NCBI RefSeq assembly: GCF_052064335.1
Contig: NZ_JBQHVU010000001.1
Location: 62,001-126,000, forward strand
Source: Weimeria sp002480925
GTDB taxonomy: Bacteria > Bacillota > Clostridia > Lachnospirales > Lachnospiraceae
Direction: 5' to 3'
DNA: 64,000 nt
The notes beneath the pieces were generated by a model. It saw only the letters and a program-made list of their open reading frames with translations, was not told the DNA's origin and did no database searches. This document shows, in pieces, positions 33,114 to 41,201 of this stretch (its first letter is position 1; each line of letters begins with the position of its first letter). A program made the position numbers and the translations under genes.

Positions 33114-34398
33114 AAAGCTAAATGAGGATAATATCAAAACCCTTCTTACCAAGCTTTTGAAGAGAAGCCCGATAAGCTACGGCAGCTATGAATCATCGGT
33201 TAAAGAGATAATCGATCAGGTACGTACCCAGGGAGACCAGGCTGTGTTTTCTCTCGAAAAAAAATTCGACAAGGCTAGCCTCAATCCGTCAAATATCCGT
33301 GTGACAAAGGAAGAAATCGAGGAGGCATACTCAAGAGTTGACGAAAAGCTTCTTACTGTAATAAGACGTTCTCTTAAGAATATCAGATCATTCCATGAAA
33401 AGCAGAAGCAGAACAGCTGGTTTACGACCGATGAACGCGGGATCTTTCTGGGACAGAAGGTTACACCTATAGCAGTGGCAGGTGTATATGTTCCTGGAGG
33501 AAAGGCTGTATATCCATCATCTGTACTTATGAATATAGTTCCTGCCAAGGTAGCCGGAGTACCTAGAATAGTAATGTGCACTCCTCCAGGGCCTGACGGA
33601 AAGGTCTATCCATCTACACTTGTTGCAGCAAATGAAGCCGGAGCAGATGAGATCTATAAGGTCGGCGGAGCACAGGCTATAGCAGCAATGGCATTCGGAA
33701 CCGAGTCCGTTCCTAAGGTCGATAAGATAGTAGGTCCTGGAAATATATATGTTGCTCTGGCAAAGAAAGCTGTATTCGGCTATGTAAGCATAGATTCCAT
33801 AGCCGGACCGTCAGAGATCCTTGTGCTGGCGGATGAGACTGCAGATGCACATTTCGTAGCAGCAGATCTGCTTTCACAGGCAGAGCATGATGAGCTTGCT
33901 TCAGCTATCCTTATCACTACAAGCGAGGAGCTTGCGAAAAAGGTAGACGAGGAGATCGAGGGCTATCTGCCTAAGCTTTCCAGAGAGGAAATAATAAGAA
34001 AGTCCCTTCAGAATTATGGTCATCTGTTTGTGGCAGAGACAAAGGAGGATGCAATAGCAGCTGTAAATCAGATAGCATCAGAGCATCTTGAGATAGTAAC
34101 TGCTGATCCTTTCCTTGATATGACGAAGATAAGAAATGCAGGAGCCATTTTCCTCGGGACCTGGTCCTCAGAACCATTGGGAGATTATTTTGCCGGACCA
34201 AACCATGTCCTTCCTACCAATGGAACCGCAAAATTCTTCTCAGCCCTCTGTGTTGATGATTTCATAAAGAAGTCAAGTGTGATATCATATTCTAAGGAGG
34301 CTCTTGAAGAAATAGCAGGAGATATCGAGGATTTCGCTGAGTGTGAGAGACTGACAGCTCATGCGAATTCCATAAGAGTACGTTTCGAGGATAAGTGA
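33103..34398 (+). CDS. hisD: Histidinol dehydrogenase HisD
   Basis: A 431-residue zinc enzyme that oxidises histidinol to histidine in two NAD-dependent steps. It shows YVPGGKAVYPSSVLMN, KVGGAQAIAAMAFGTE, KIVGPGNIYVALAKK, DSIAGPSEILV, LSQAEHDE (zinc ligands), and GPNHVLPT. Length is normal. The stop TGA overlaps the hisB start. Confidence 0.97.
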   Translation: MQIEKLNEDNIKTLLTKLLKRSPISYGSYESSVKEIIDQVRTQGDQAVFSLEKKFDKASLNPSNIRVTKEEIEEAYSRVDEKLLTVIRRSLKNIRSFHEKQKQNSWFTTDERGIFLGQKVTPIAVAGVYVPGGKAVYPSSVLMNIVPAKVAGVPRIVMCTPPGPDGKVYPSTLVAANEAGADEIYKVGGAQAIAAMAFGTESVPKVDKIVGPGNIYVALAKKAVFGYVSIDSIAGPSEILVLADETADAHFVAADLLSQAEHDELASAILITTSEELAKKVDEEIEGYLPKLSREEIIRKSLQNYGHLFVAETKEDAIAAVNQIASEHLEIVTADPFLDMTKIRNAGAIFLGTWSSEPLGDYFAGPNHVLPTNGTAKFFSALCVDDFIKKSSVISYSKEALEEIAGDIEDFAECERLTAHANSIRVRFEDK

Positions 34399-34985
34399 TG
34401 ACAAGAAAAGCTTCTGTAAACAGAAAGACAAGAGAAACCGATATAAAGGCAGTTATAGATCTCGATGGAAGCGGCATTTATCAGATAGATACAGGGATAG
34501 GCTTCTTCGATCATATGCTGAGCGGCTTTGCAAGACATGGCTTCTTTGACCTTAGCCTTTCATGCAAGGGAGATCTCGATGTCGACTGCCACCATACAAT
34601 AGAGGACTGTGGTATAGTCTTAGGTCAGGCGATCGCTAAGGCTCTTGGAGATAAGGAAGGGATAAGGAGATTCGGATCCTCACTTCTTCCTATGGATGAA
34701 GCCCTTGTGCGCTGTGTGATAGATCTTAGCGGCAGGCCTTATCTGGTATTCAATGAGGAGTTCTCAAATGACAGGGTAGGAGACTTCGATACTGAGATGG
34801 TAAGGGAATTTTTCTATGCCATTTCCTATTCGTCGATGATGACCCTGCATATAGATGAGCTTCATGGAGAGAATTCCCATCACCTGATCGAGGCTAGCTT
34901 CAAGGCTTTCGGAAAGGCCCTGCACGAGGCAGTGACTATAGATCAGAATATAAAAGGCGTATTGTCAACAAAAGGGAGTCTGTAA
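34398..34985 (+). CDS. hisB: Imidazoleglycerol-phosphate dehydratase HisB
   Basis: A 195-residue manganese enzyme. It shows the two His-rich metal motifs (GIGFFDHMLSGFARHG and DCHHTIEDCGIVLGQA) and the second set (HIDELHGENSHHLIEASFKA). It is the single-function form without the histidinol-phosphatase domain. It overlaps both neighbours by one base. Confidence 0.96.
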   Translation: MTRKASVNRKTRETDIKAVIDLDGSGIYQIDTGIGFFDHMLSGFARHGFFDLSLSCKGDLDVDCHHTIEDCGIVLGQAIAKALGDKEGIRRFGSSLLPMDEALVRCVIDLSGRPYLVFNEEFSNDRVGDFDTEMVREFFYAISYSSMMTLHIDELHGENSHHLIEASFKAFGKALHEAVTIDQNIKGVLSTKGSL

Positions 34986-36265
34986 TGGAACATAAGAGTA
35001 TAATCGCAACGATCTATATCAGGAATGGAAGAGCTCTTCTTCATAAGGATGATCCAGATCAGACAGTCGATCTTATCGAGCTTGCAAGATCATACAATGA
35101 CAGCGGAGTGGACAAGATCTTTCTTGTCGACCTGTCTAATGATGAGTCAGAGCATATGACTAATCTGATCGCGATAAGAAATGTAAACAGAAACATAGAT
35201 ATAAAGACCTGCGGCAGCGGTAATATAAAAAGAGAGGATGATATCAAGCTTTTCTTCTTTGCCGGCTGCACTGAGGTAGCCTTAAACGGAGGCAAGCCAG
35301 AGACCATAGAGCTTGTAAAAAAGGCAGCGGCTCGTTTTGGCAAGGATAAGATACTGGTATCAGTAGATACAGTTAATTTTGCCTTTAAGACCAGGGATTT
35401 CATCAATGACTGTGTACATGAGCTTGTGCTTATGAATCCGGATCTGGTAAAGGGCCTTGAAAATATAACAGATATTCCTTATATCCTTAAGCAGGATGAC
35501 TATGATCTGGACAGAATCACCGGTCTTCTGGAGTCTGAATGCATAAGGGGCATATACGGAAGCTTCATAAATGAAGACGATACAGATATAATGCAGCTTA
35601 AGTCAGATCTGGCTGACAGAGGGATAGTAATGGACAACTTCAACCCCAAGCTGCAGTGGAAAGACTTAAAGGTTAACAGTGACGGACTTGTGCCTGTCAT
35701 AGCCCAGGATTACCAGACAGGACAGGTATATATGCTTGCCTATATGAACGAGGAGGCATTCAATACCACTATCCGTCTTGGCAAGATGACCTACTGGAGC
35801 AGATCGAGGCAGGAGCTATGGACCAAGGGACTTACAAGCGGTCATATCCAGTATGTAAAGAGTCTTACGGCTGACTGCGATTATGATACGATCCTTGCCA
35901 AGATAAGCCAGGTCGGAGGAATTGCCTGCCATACCGGATCACCGTCATGCTTCTTTAATGAGATCATAAAGAAGGAGTATATAGAGAGATCGCCTCTTCG
36001 GATATTTGAAAACACCTACAATCTGATCAAGGAGCAGAAGGAGTCCGAGGGAGAGACCTATGCCAGGCAGCTCTTCAAGGGCGGTATTGACGAGGTGCTT
36101 AAGAAAATTGGAGAGGAAGCGGCAGAGGTAATAATAGCCGGCAAGAACAATGGCGACACAGAGGCTATATATGAGATAACAGACCTTATCTATCATCTGA
36201 TGTTTCTTATGATCGACAAGGGCATTTCCTGGGAGGAGATCACAAGAGAGCTGTCCCAGAGATAA
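34985..36265 (+). CDS. hisIE: Fusion: degenerate HisA/HisF-like domain + HisI (PR-AMP cyclohydrolase) + HisE (PR-ATP pyrophosphatase)
   Basis: A 426-residue protein of three parts. Residues 1-222 read like a HisA/HisF barrel: IIATIYIRNGR matches IIPCLDVKDGR but has Tyr11 where the catalytic Asp sits, while the second Asp is kept (SVDTV, D128); the first phosphate loop reads CGSGN. Residues about 225-335 are HisI with intact metal motifs (TADCDYD and CHTGSPSC). Residues about 340-426 are HisE with IGEEAAEVIIAGK. The last two parts do the second and third pathway steps. The front barrel is probably catalytically dead or altered. hisC, hisH, hisA and hisF are not in the window. Confidence 0.88.
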   Translation: MEHKSIIATIYIRNGRALLHKDDPDQTVDLIELARSYNDSGVDKIFLVDLSNDESEHMTNLIAIRNVNRNIDIKTCGSGNIKREDDIKLFFFAGCTEVALNGGKPETIELVKKAAARFGKDKILVSVDTVNFAFKTRDFINDCVHELVLMNPDLVKGLENITDIPYILKQDDYDLDRITGLLESECIRGIYGSFINEDDTDIMQLKSDLADRGIVMDNFNPKLQWKDLKVNSDGLVPVIAQDYQTGQVYMLAYMNEEAFNTTIRLGKMTYWSRSRQELWTKGLTSGHIQYVKSLTADCDYDTILAKISQVGGIACHTGSPSCFFNEIIKKEYIERSPLRIFENTYNLIKEQKESEGETYARQLFKGGIDEVLKKIGEEAAEVIIAGKNNGDTEAIYEITDLIYHLMFLMIDKGISWEEITRELSQR

Positions 36266-36283
36266 GATCGCGATTAGGATAAA

Positions 36284-38158
36284 ATGAGAAATTCTGCACT
36301 AACTGATGAAATCCTGATGCAGGTTGAGCAGCCTGCAAGGTATATAGGAAATGAAATAAATTCCACTATGAAAGACAAGTCGAAGATCGATCTTCGGTTT
36401 GCCTTTTGCTTTCCTGATGTATATGAGGTCGGGATGAGCCACCTTGGAATTAAGATCCTCTACGAGATGTTTAACAAGAGAAGTGACGTCTGGTGCGAGA
36501 GGGTCTTTTCTCCATGGCCTGACCTTGCTTCTATAATGAAGGAGAGAGGGATCCCTCTGTTTGCGCTTGAATCCCAGGATCCGATCAGTGAATTCGATTT
36601 TCTGGGTATAACGCTCCAATATGAGATGTGCTATACAAATATCCTTCAGGCGCTTGATCTCTCAGGCATTCCCTTTCATTCAACTGATCGGAGGGAGGAG
36701 GATCCTATAGTGGTAGGAGGCGGTCCATGCGCCTACAATCCAGAGCCTGTAGCAGAGTTTTTTGACCTCTTCTATATAGGAGAGGGAGAAAAACAGTATG
36801 ACAGGCTGTTCGATCTCTATATCTCAATGAAAAAGGGTGGCAGCTACAGCAGAAGAGAATTCTTACGAAAAGCAGCAGCTATTCCAGGTATATATGTGCC
36901 CTGTCTTTATCATGTTAGCTACAGTGAAGACGGTACTATAGAAGACTTTTCTCCTACAGAGGATGGTCTGCCGGAAAAGATCATGCGACAGGTCGAGATG
37001 GATATGGACCATGCTCCTTATCCGATGAAGCCTGTCATTCCTTATGTCAGATCGACACAGGACAGGGTGGTGCTTGAGGTGATGAGAGGCTGCATAAGGG
37101 GATGCAGGTTCTGTCAGGCAGGAATGGTATACAGACCATGCAGGCAGAAGTCCCTTGATGTACTAAAGAAATACGCTGTTGAACTGTTTAGGAATACCGG
37201 CTATGATGAGATATCCCTAAGCTCGCTTTCAACAAGTGACTTCGAGGAGCTGCCTGAATTCCTTGATTTCCTGATAGAAGAGTGTGACAGGAGAAGGATC
37301 AATATCACTCTTCCTTCGCTGCGTATAGATGCCTTTTCGCTTGATGTGATGAGTAAGGTCCAGGATGTAAGGAAGAGCTCACTTACCTTCGCTCCTGAGG
37401 CAGGAAGCCAGAGGATGAGGGATGTGATAAACAAGGGGCTTACTACAGAGGAAATCATGAAGGGAGCCTCTGACGCCTTCCTCGGAGGCTGGAAAAAGGT
37501 AAAGCTCTATTTCATGCTTGGCCTTCCTACAGAGACCGAGGATGATATGCGCCAAATACCTGATCTGGCTCAGGAAATAGCTCATCTCTATTATGAGACC
37601 CTACCTGACAAGGCGACAAGAGGCGGCAGATGCCAGATCACGATTTCGACCTCCTTCTTCGTGCCAAAGCCCTTCACTCCATTCCAGTGGGCCGCAATGT
37701 GCCCGGCGGAGGAGTATCTGAGGCGGGCAAGAATAGTAAATCACAGGATGAAGGAGGAACCTAATCATAAATGCCTGTCATATCAGTGGCATGAGGCAAA
37801 GACCACTGTTCTTGAGGGTGTTTTCGCAAGAGGTGACAGAAAGATAAGCAGGGTGATAGAATACGCATACAGACATGGTGCCTGCTTTGATGCCTGGAAT
37901 GAATTCTTCAGACCTGAGATCTGGGATATGGCTTTCACGGCATGTGGAGTTGATCCTGATTTCTATACACTTAGGAAAAGAGAACTGGATGAGATCCTGC
38001 CATGGGATTTCATTGATACAGGAGTAAGCAGAAGGTTCCTTGAGAATGAATGGAAGAAGGCAACAGGAGAAATGACGGTGACTCCGAACTGCCGTAATAG
38101 CTGCTCGGGCTGCGGCTGCACGAGATTTTGCTCAGGAGTCTGCGTAGCAGGGAAATAA
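36284..38158 (+). CDS. TIGR03960-type B12-binding radical SAM protein
   Basis: A 624-residue protein. The N-terminal half looks like a cobalamin-binding fold (YEVGMSHLGIKILYEMFN, then EFDFLGITLQYEM, VVGGGPCAYNPEPVAEF). The radical SAM cluster motif is GCIRGCRFCQAG. It ends with a cysteine-rich tail with seven Cys in 20 residues (CRNSCSGCGCTRFCSGVC), a possible extra Fe-S site. The family always lies next to the TIGR03936 partner and RNase G, as here, which suggests a role in RNA or ribosome modification, but its reaction is unknown. Confidence 0.85.
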   Translation: MRNSALTDEILMQVEQPARYIGNEINSTMKDKSKIDLRFAFCFPDVYEVGMSHLGIKILYEMFNKRSDVWCERVFSPWPDLASIMKERGIPLFALESQDPISEFDFLGITLQYEMCYTNILQALDLSGIPFHSTDRREEDPIVVGGGPCAYNPEPVAEFFDLFYIGEGEKQYDRLFDLYISMKKGGSYSRREFLRKAAAIPGIYVPCLYHVSYSEDGTIEDFSPTEDGLPEKIMRQVEMDMDHAPYPMKPVIPYVRSTQDRVVLEVMRGCIRGCRFCQAGMVYRPCRQKSLDVLKKYAVELFRNTGYDEISLSSLSTSDFEELPEFLDFLIEECDRRRINITLPSLRIDAFSLDVMSKVQDVRKSSLTFAPEAGSQRMRDVINKGLTTEEIMKGASDAFLGGWKKVKLYFMLGLPTETEDDMRQIPDLAQEIAHLYYETLPDKATRGGRCQITISTSFFVPKPFTPFQWAAMCPAEEYLRRARIVNHRMKEEPNHKCLSYQWHEAKTTVLEGVFARGDRKISRVIEYAYRHGACFDAWNEFFRPEIWDMAFTACGVDPDFYTLRKRELDEILPWDFIDTGVSRRFLENEWKKATGEMTVTPNCRNSCSGCGCTRFCSGVCVAGK

Positions 38159-38160
38159 GG

Positions 38161-38937
38161 ATGGACATAAGGATCAGATTCAGTAAATTCGGACCAGTAA
38201 AATACATAGGGCATCTGGACCTGATGAGATATTTTCAGAAGGCTCTTCGTAGGAGTGATCTCCCAATCACATATACAAAGGGATTCTCTCCTCATCCGGT
38301 CATGTCCTTTGCGGCTCCTCTTGGCGTAGGTATCACCAGTGAGGGAGAATATATGGATATCTCCCTTGAAGAGGAGATCGAGGTGGAGAAGATAAGGGAC
38401 ATACTAAATGCCCAGATGGCTTATGGTATAGAGATCATTTCTGTAGCAAAACGAAGCAGTAACAAGAAGGCCATGGCAGAGCTTGCGGCAGCCTCATATA
38501 TAGTTTTCTTCAAGAGGATAAATGGAGGTATCAGGATAGATAAGGACCTTATAAGTGACCAGATCGATAAAAGGATAAGCAATGCATCCTCTCTTGTTGT
38601 TACAAAGGAAACGAAGAATAGCAGCAGACAGGTAGATCTGATACCTCTTATCTATCAGATCAGCTGTCTGGATTGCTTTCCTGTTGATAAGCGAGACCAC
38701 TATCTGCCTGACTGGGAGCATAATGGATTTCTGCTTGGAGAGGAGGATCCGGCTGTCTATATGAAGGTATCTGCCAGAAGCTCAGATAATCTGAGGCCGG
38801 AGCTTCTAATGAAGACTCTTCTTCAGCCATATGCAGATGAGGAGGCATACATTCCTGGAATACACAGACTTGATATGTTCCGGGAGGACCAGGGAGGGCT
38901 TGTTTCCTTTGGTGAAGGGGACTTATCAAATGGATAG
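38161..38937 (+). CDS. TIGR03936 radical SAM-linked protein (DUF2344)
   Basis: A 258-residue cytoplasmic protein: RIRFSKFGPVKYIGHLDLM, then RRSDLPITYTKGFSPHPVMSF and PLGVGITSEGEYMD, the family signature. It is encoded right after its radical SAM partner with a 2-base gap and overlaps RNase G by 8 bases. The role is unknown. The ATG at 38161 is preceded by AAATAAGG; the longer in-frame reading inside the upstream gene is rejected. Confidence 0.88.
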   Translation: MDIRIRFSKFGPVKYIGHLDLMRYFQKALRRSDLPITYTKGFSPHPVMSFAAPLGVGITSEGEYMDISLEEEIEVEKIRDILNAQMAYGIEIISVAKRSSNKKAMAELAAASYIVFFKRINGGIRIDKDLISDQIDKRISNASSLVVTKETKNSSRQVDLIPLIYQISCLDCFPVDKRDHYLPDWEHNGFLLGEEDPAVYMKVSARSSDNLRPELLMKTLLQPYADEEAYIPGIHRLDMFREDQGGLVSFGEGDLSNG

Positions 38938-40123
38938 GGAATGCTTTCTTGTATATGACTCCTACAGGTTTTCCGGAAGGGATTTCATGGTCCTCGCCTG
39001 CTTTGGTGCAGAGGACAGAAGACTTTTATATATAAGATTTTTTGATGAATCAGACAGAAGCCTGGTAGGAAAAGTATATGTGGCAAGGGTTGAAAAGCAC
39101 ATAGCTGGCATCGGGGTCTTCCTTGTCACACCTGATTCACATGTCTTTGTAAGGGAAAAGGACAGTAGGGCTGTTGTCTATATCAAAAGGCAGAGCCAAA
39201 AAAAGGAGCTTTCTCAGGGAGATCTGGTCCTTGTCCAGATAGAAAGGGATGCGATAAAAAGCAAGGAGCCTCTCGGCGGTTTTGTAATTACTATAAAGAC
39301 CCCTTATTTTCTCCTGAAACGTCCTGGAGAGGGCATCTCCTTTTCAAAAAGGCTTAGTGCTTCTGACAGGGAAAGACTCTCTACAATTAGACATGCAGAC
39401 GGAGCCCTTCTGTTAAGGACTGCTGCGGGGGAGGCTGACCCTGTCTGGCTTAAGCAGGCTATAGGGGAGGCAGGGGAGACGCTTGATGGGATCCTTGCAG
39501 ACGGAGCCAACCACACAGGACCGGCTCTTGTCTGGCAGGATAATGATCTTTTGAACAGACTTATGTCTGCCTTTCCTTTTGCAAGAAACCATCTTTTTGT
39601 AAGCAGGATCATTTCATCAGATAAGTCAGTATGTGACAGGCTGGGAGAGATCTCAAGACTTTATCAGGACCAGGGCCTTGGCCTCCTTGATCTGTACAGG
39701 ATAAGAACCATAACGGATGATCTCCTTAAAAAGGAGGTCTGGCTCAGATCGGGTGCCAATATAGTGATAGAGCAGACAGAGGCGCTTACTGTTATCGATG
39801 TGAACAGTGCGAAGGCCGGCAGATCAGATGCATTTTCTATAAATATGGAGGCTGCTCGGGAGATCATGACCCAGATAAGGCTTAGGAATATTTCTGGTAT
39901 AATAATTACTGACTTCATGAAAATGGATTCTGACCAGCAGAGGAGCTCTGTTATGTCTGTAATGAGACAAATGGGCCAGATGGATTTCGCCAGAGTTACT
40001 GTGGAGGGATTTACGAGGTTAGGTCTCCTCGAAATGACAAGAGAGAAGCTTTTTGCGTCTGTAAATCAGACCTTGACAGGAAGAATTAATTATGATACTA
40101 TATCTAGCGTTGACGCCCAGTGA
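38930..40123 (+). CDS. rng: RNase E/G family ribonuclease without zinc-link
   Basis: A 397-residue endoribonuclease. The N-terminal S1-like segment is reduced (GKVYVARVEKHIAGIGVFLV). The catalytic DNase I-like part keeps both metal Asp residues: TVIDVNSAKAG and IIITDFMKMD. TRLGLLEMTREKL ends the conserved core, after which the E. coli enzyme has a CPxC zinc-link; here the protein stops about 25 residues later with no Cys pair. The family cuts single-stranded AU-rich RNA and matures rRNA. The gene order before rplU and rpmA supports the name. It overlaps the previous gene by 8 bases. Confidence 0.87.
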   Translation: MDRECFLVYDSYRFSGRDFMVLACFGAEDRRLLYIRFFDESDRSLVGKVYVARVEKHIAGIGVFLVTPDSHVFVREKDSRAVVYIKRQSQKKELSQGDLVLVQIERDAIKSKEPLGGFVITIKTPYFLLKRPGEGISFSKRLSASDRERLSTIRHADGALLLRTAAGEADPVWLKQAIGEAGETLDGILADGANHTGPALVWQDNDLLNRLMSAFPFARNHLFVSRIISSDKSVCDRLGEISRLYQDQGLGLLDLYRIRTITDDLLKKEVWLRSGANIVIEQTEALTVIDVNSAKAGRSDAFSINMEAAREIMTQIRLRNISGIIITDFMKMDSDQQRSSVMSVMRQMGQMDFARVTVEGFTRLGLLEMTREKLFASVNQTLTGRINYDTISSVDAQ

Positions 40124-40198
40124 GGTAGGATAAGTCTGTCATGATGACAGCGCCATAGCTGGCGGAGGGAACAGTTTGTTTCAGTACAGGAGGTATAG
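40124..40198 (+). promoter_or_regulatory. Probable L21 ribosomal protein leader
   Basis: Between rng and rplU are two adjacent hairpins: CTGTCA/TGACAG (40136-40150) and CGCCA/TGGCG (40151-40164), then GAGGGAACAG, and the AGGAGG ribosome site at 40188. The position matches the L21 leader known from Firmicutes, through which an r-protein is thought to repress its own operon. The match is by position and shape only. Confidence 0.55.
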
Positions 40199-40507
40199 AT
40201 GTACGCAATAATCGCAACAGGTGGAAAACAGTATAAGGTCTCAGAGGGAGACGTTATCAGAGTTGAGAGGCTCGGCAAGGCAGAGGGAGACAAGGTTACA
40301 TTTGATCAGGTCCTTCTGGTAGGTGGAGACGAGACAAAGGTCGGAGATCCTACAGTCAGCGGAGCTACAGTTGATGCTTCAGTTGTAAAGGAAGCAAAGG
40401 CTAAGAAGGTCATCGTTTACAAGTATAAGCCGAAGACCGGATATCATAAGAAGAATGGTCATCGTCAGTGCTTTACAGAGGTTAAGATCGAGAAGATCAA
40501 TGCTTAA
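40199..40507 (+). CDS. rplU: 50S ribosomal protein L21
   Basis: A 102-residue ribosomal protein: MYAIIATGGKQYKVSEGD, VTFDQVLLVGGDE, KVIVYKYKPKTGYHKKNGHR. It is complete. AGGAGGT precedes the ATG. It overlaps prp by one base and heads the rplU-prp-rpmA operon. Confidence 0.98.
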   Translation: MYAIIATGGKQYKVSEGDVIRVERLGKAEGDKVTFDQVLLVGGDETKVGDPTVSGATVDASVVKEAKAKKVIVYKYKPKTGYHKKNGHRQCFTEVKIEKINA

Positions 40508-40836
40508 TGGTCAGAGTAACTATTCACCGGTCACCAAATGGAGCCTATCTGGGCTTCGAATCAGAAGGGCACGCTGATTATGCTTCATTCGGGAAGGATA
40601 TAGTATGTGCTGCCGCATCTGTGCTTATGATCAATACTATAAACAGTATCGAGCTGTATACCCCAACTGTCGAGGACTATAAGTCAAGGGACGACGGAGG
40701 ATATCTTACAGTCGTTTTTCCGACAGGCACAGAGGAGAAGGCAAAGCTGCTTCTTGATTCAATGGTATCGGGACTTAAGCAGATAGAGATGAGATACGGG
40801 AAGGAGCATCTTTCCGTTGAATTTAAGGAGGAATAA
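40507..40836 (+). CDS. prp: Ribosomal-processing cysteine protease Prp
   Basis: A 109-residue protease of the DUF464 family. The catalytic His and Cys lie in ESEGHADYASFGKDIVCAAA (His22 and Cys34). Prp cuts the N-terminal extension of L27 before ribosome assembly; the substrate is the next gene, and its cleavage motif is present there. The gene order rplU-prp-rpmA is typical of Firmicutes and Fusobacteria. Confidence 0.93.
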   Translation: MVRVTIHRSPNGAYLGFESEGHADYASFGKDIVCAAASVLMINTINSIELYTPTVEDYKSRDDGGYLTVVFPTGTEEKAKLLLDSMVSGLKQIEMRYGKEHLSVEFKEE

Positions 40837-40838
40837 AT

Positions 40839-41123
40839 ATGTTAGAGTTAAATCTTCAGTATTTCGCTCATAAGAAAGGAATGGGATCGACAAAGAACGG
40901 TCGTGATTCCGAGTCAAAGAGATTAGGCGCTAAGAGAGCTGACGGACAGTTCGTAAAGGCTGGAAATATCCTTTACAGACAGCGTGGCACCAGGATCCAT
41001 CCTGGAACAAATGTTATGAAGGGCGGGGATGACACCCTCTTCGCTACAGTTGATGGAGTTCTTCGTTTCGAGCGTAAAGGCAGAGACAAGAAGGTTGCCA
41101 GCGTTTATCCTGTAGCCGAGTAA
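40839..41123 (+). CDS. rpmA: 50S ribosomal protein L27, with Prp-cleaved N-terminal extension
   Basis: A 94-residue precursor. It begins MLELNLQYF followed by AHKKGMGSTKNGRDS. In Staphylococcus aureus Prp cuts after the Phe of a near-identical LNLQFF-A motif, so the mature protein should start at Ala10. The new N-terminus reaches toward the peptidyl transferase centre. AAGGAGG lies before the ATG. A terminator follows. Confidence 0.97.
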   Translation: MLELNLQYFAHKKGMGSTKNGRDSESKRLGAKRADGQFVKAGNILYRQRGTRIHPGTNVMKGGDDTLFATVDGVLRFERKGRDKKVASVYPVAE

Positions 41124-41144
41124 TTTTTTACCTTGAGTATTAAG

Positions 41145-41183
41145 GCCTGATCTGCTATAGAGCCAGATCAGGCTTTCTTTTTC
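41145..41183 (+). terminator. Intrinsic terminator after rpmA
   Basis: GCCTGATCTG (41145-41154) pairs perfectly with CAGATCAGGC (41164-41173), followed by TTTCTTTTTC. It separates the rplU operon from obgE. Confidence 0.88.
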
Positions 41184-41201
41184 TATATAAGGGAGTGCAT
41201 T

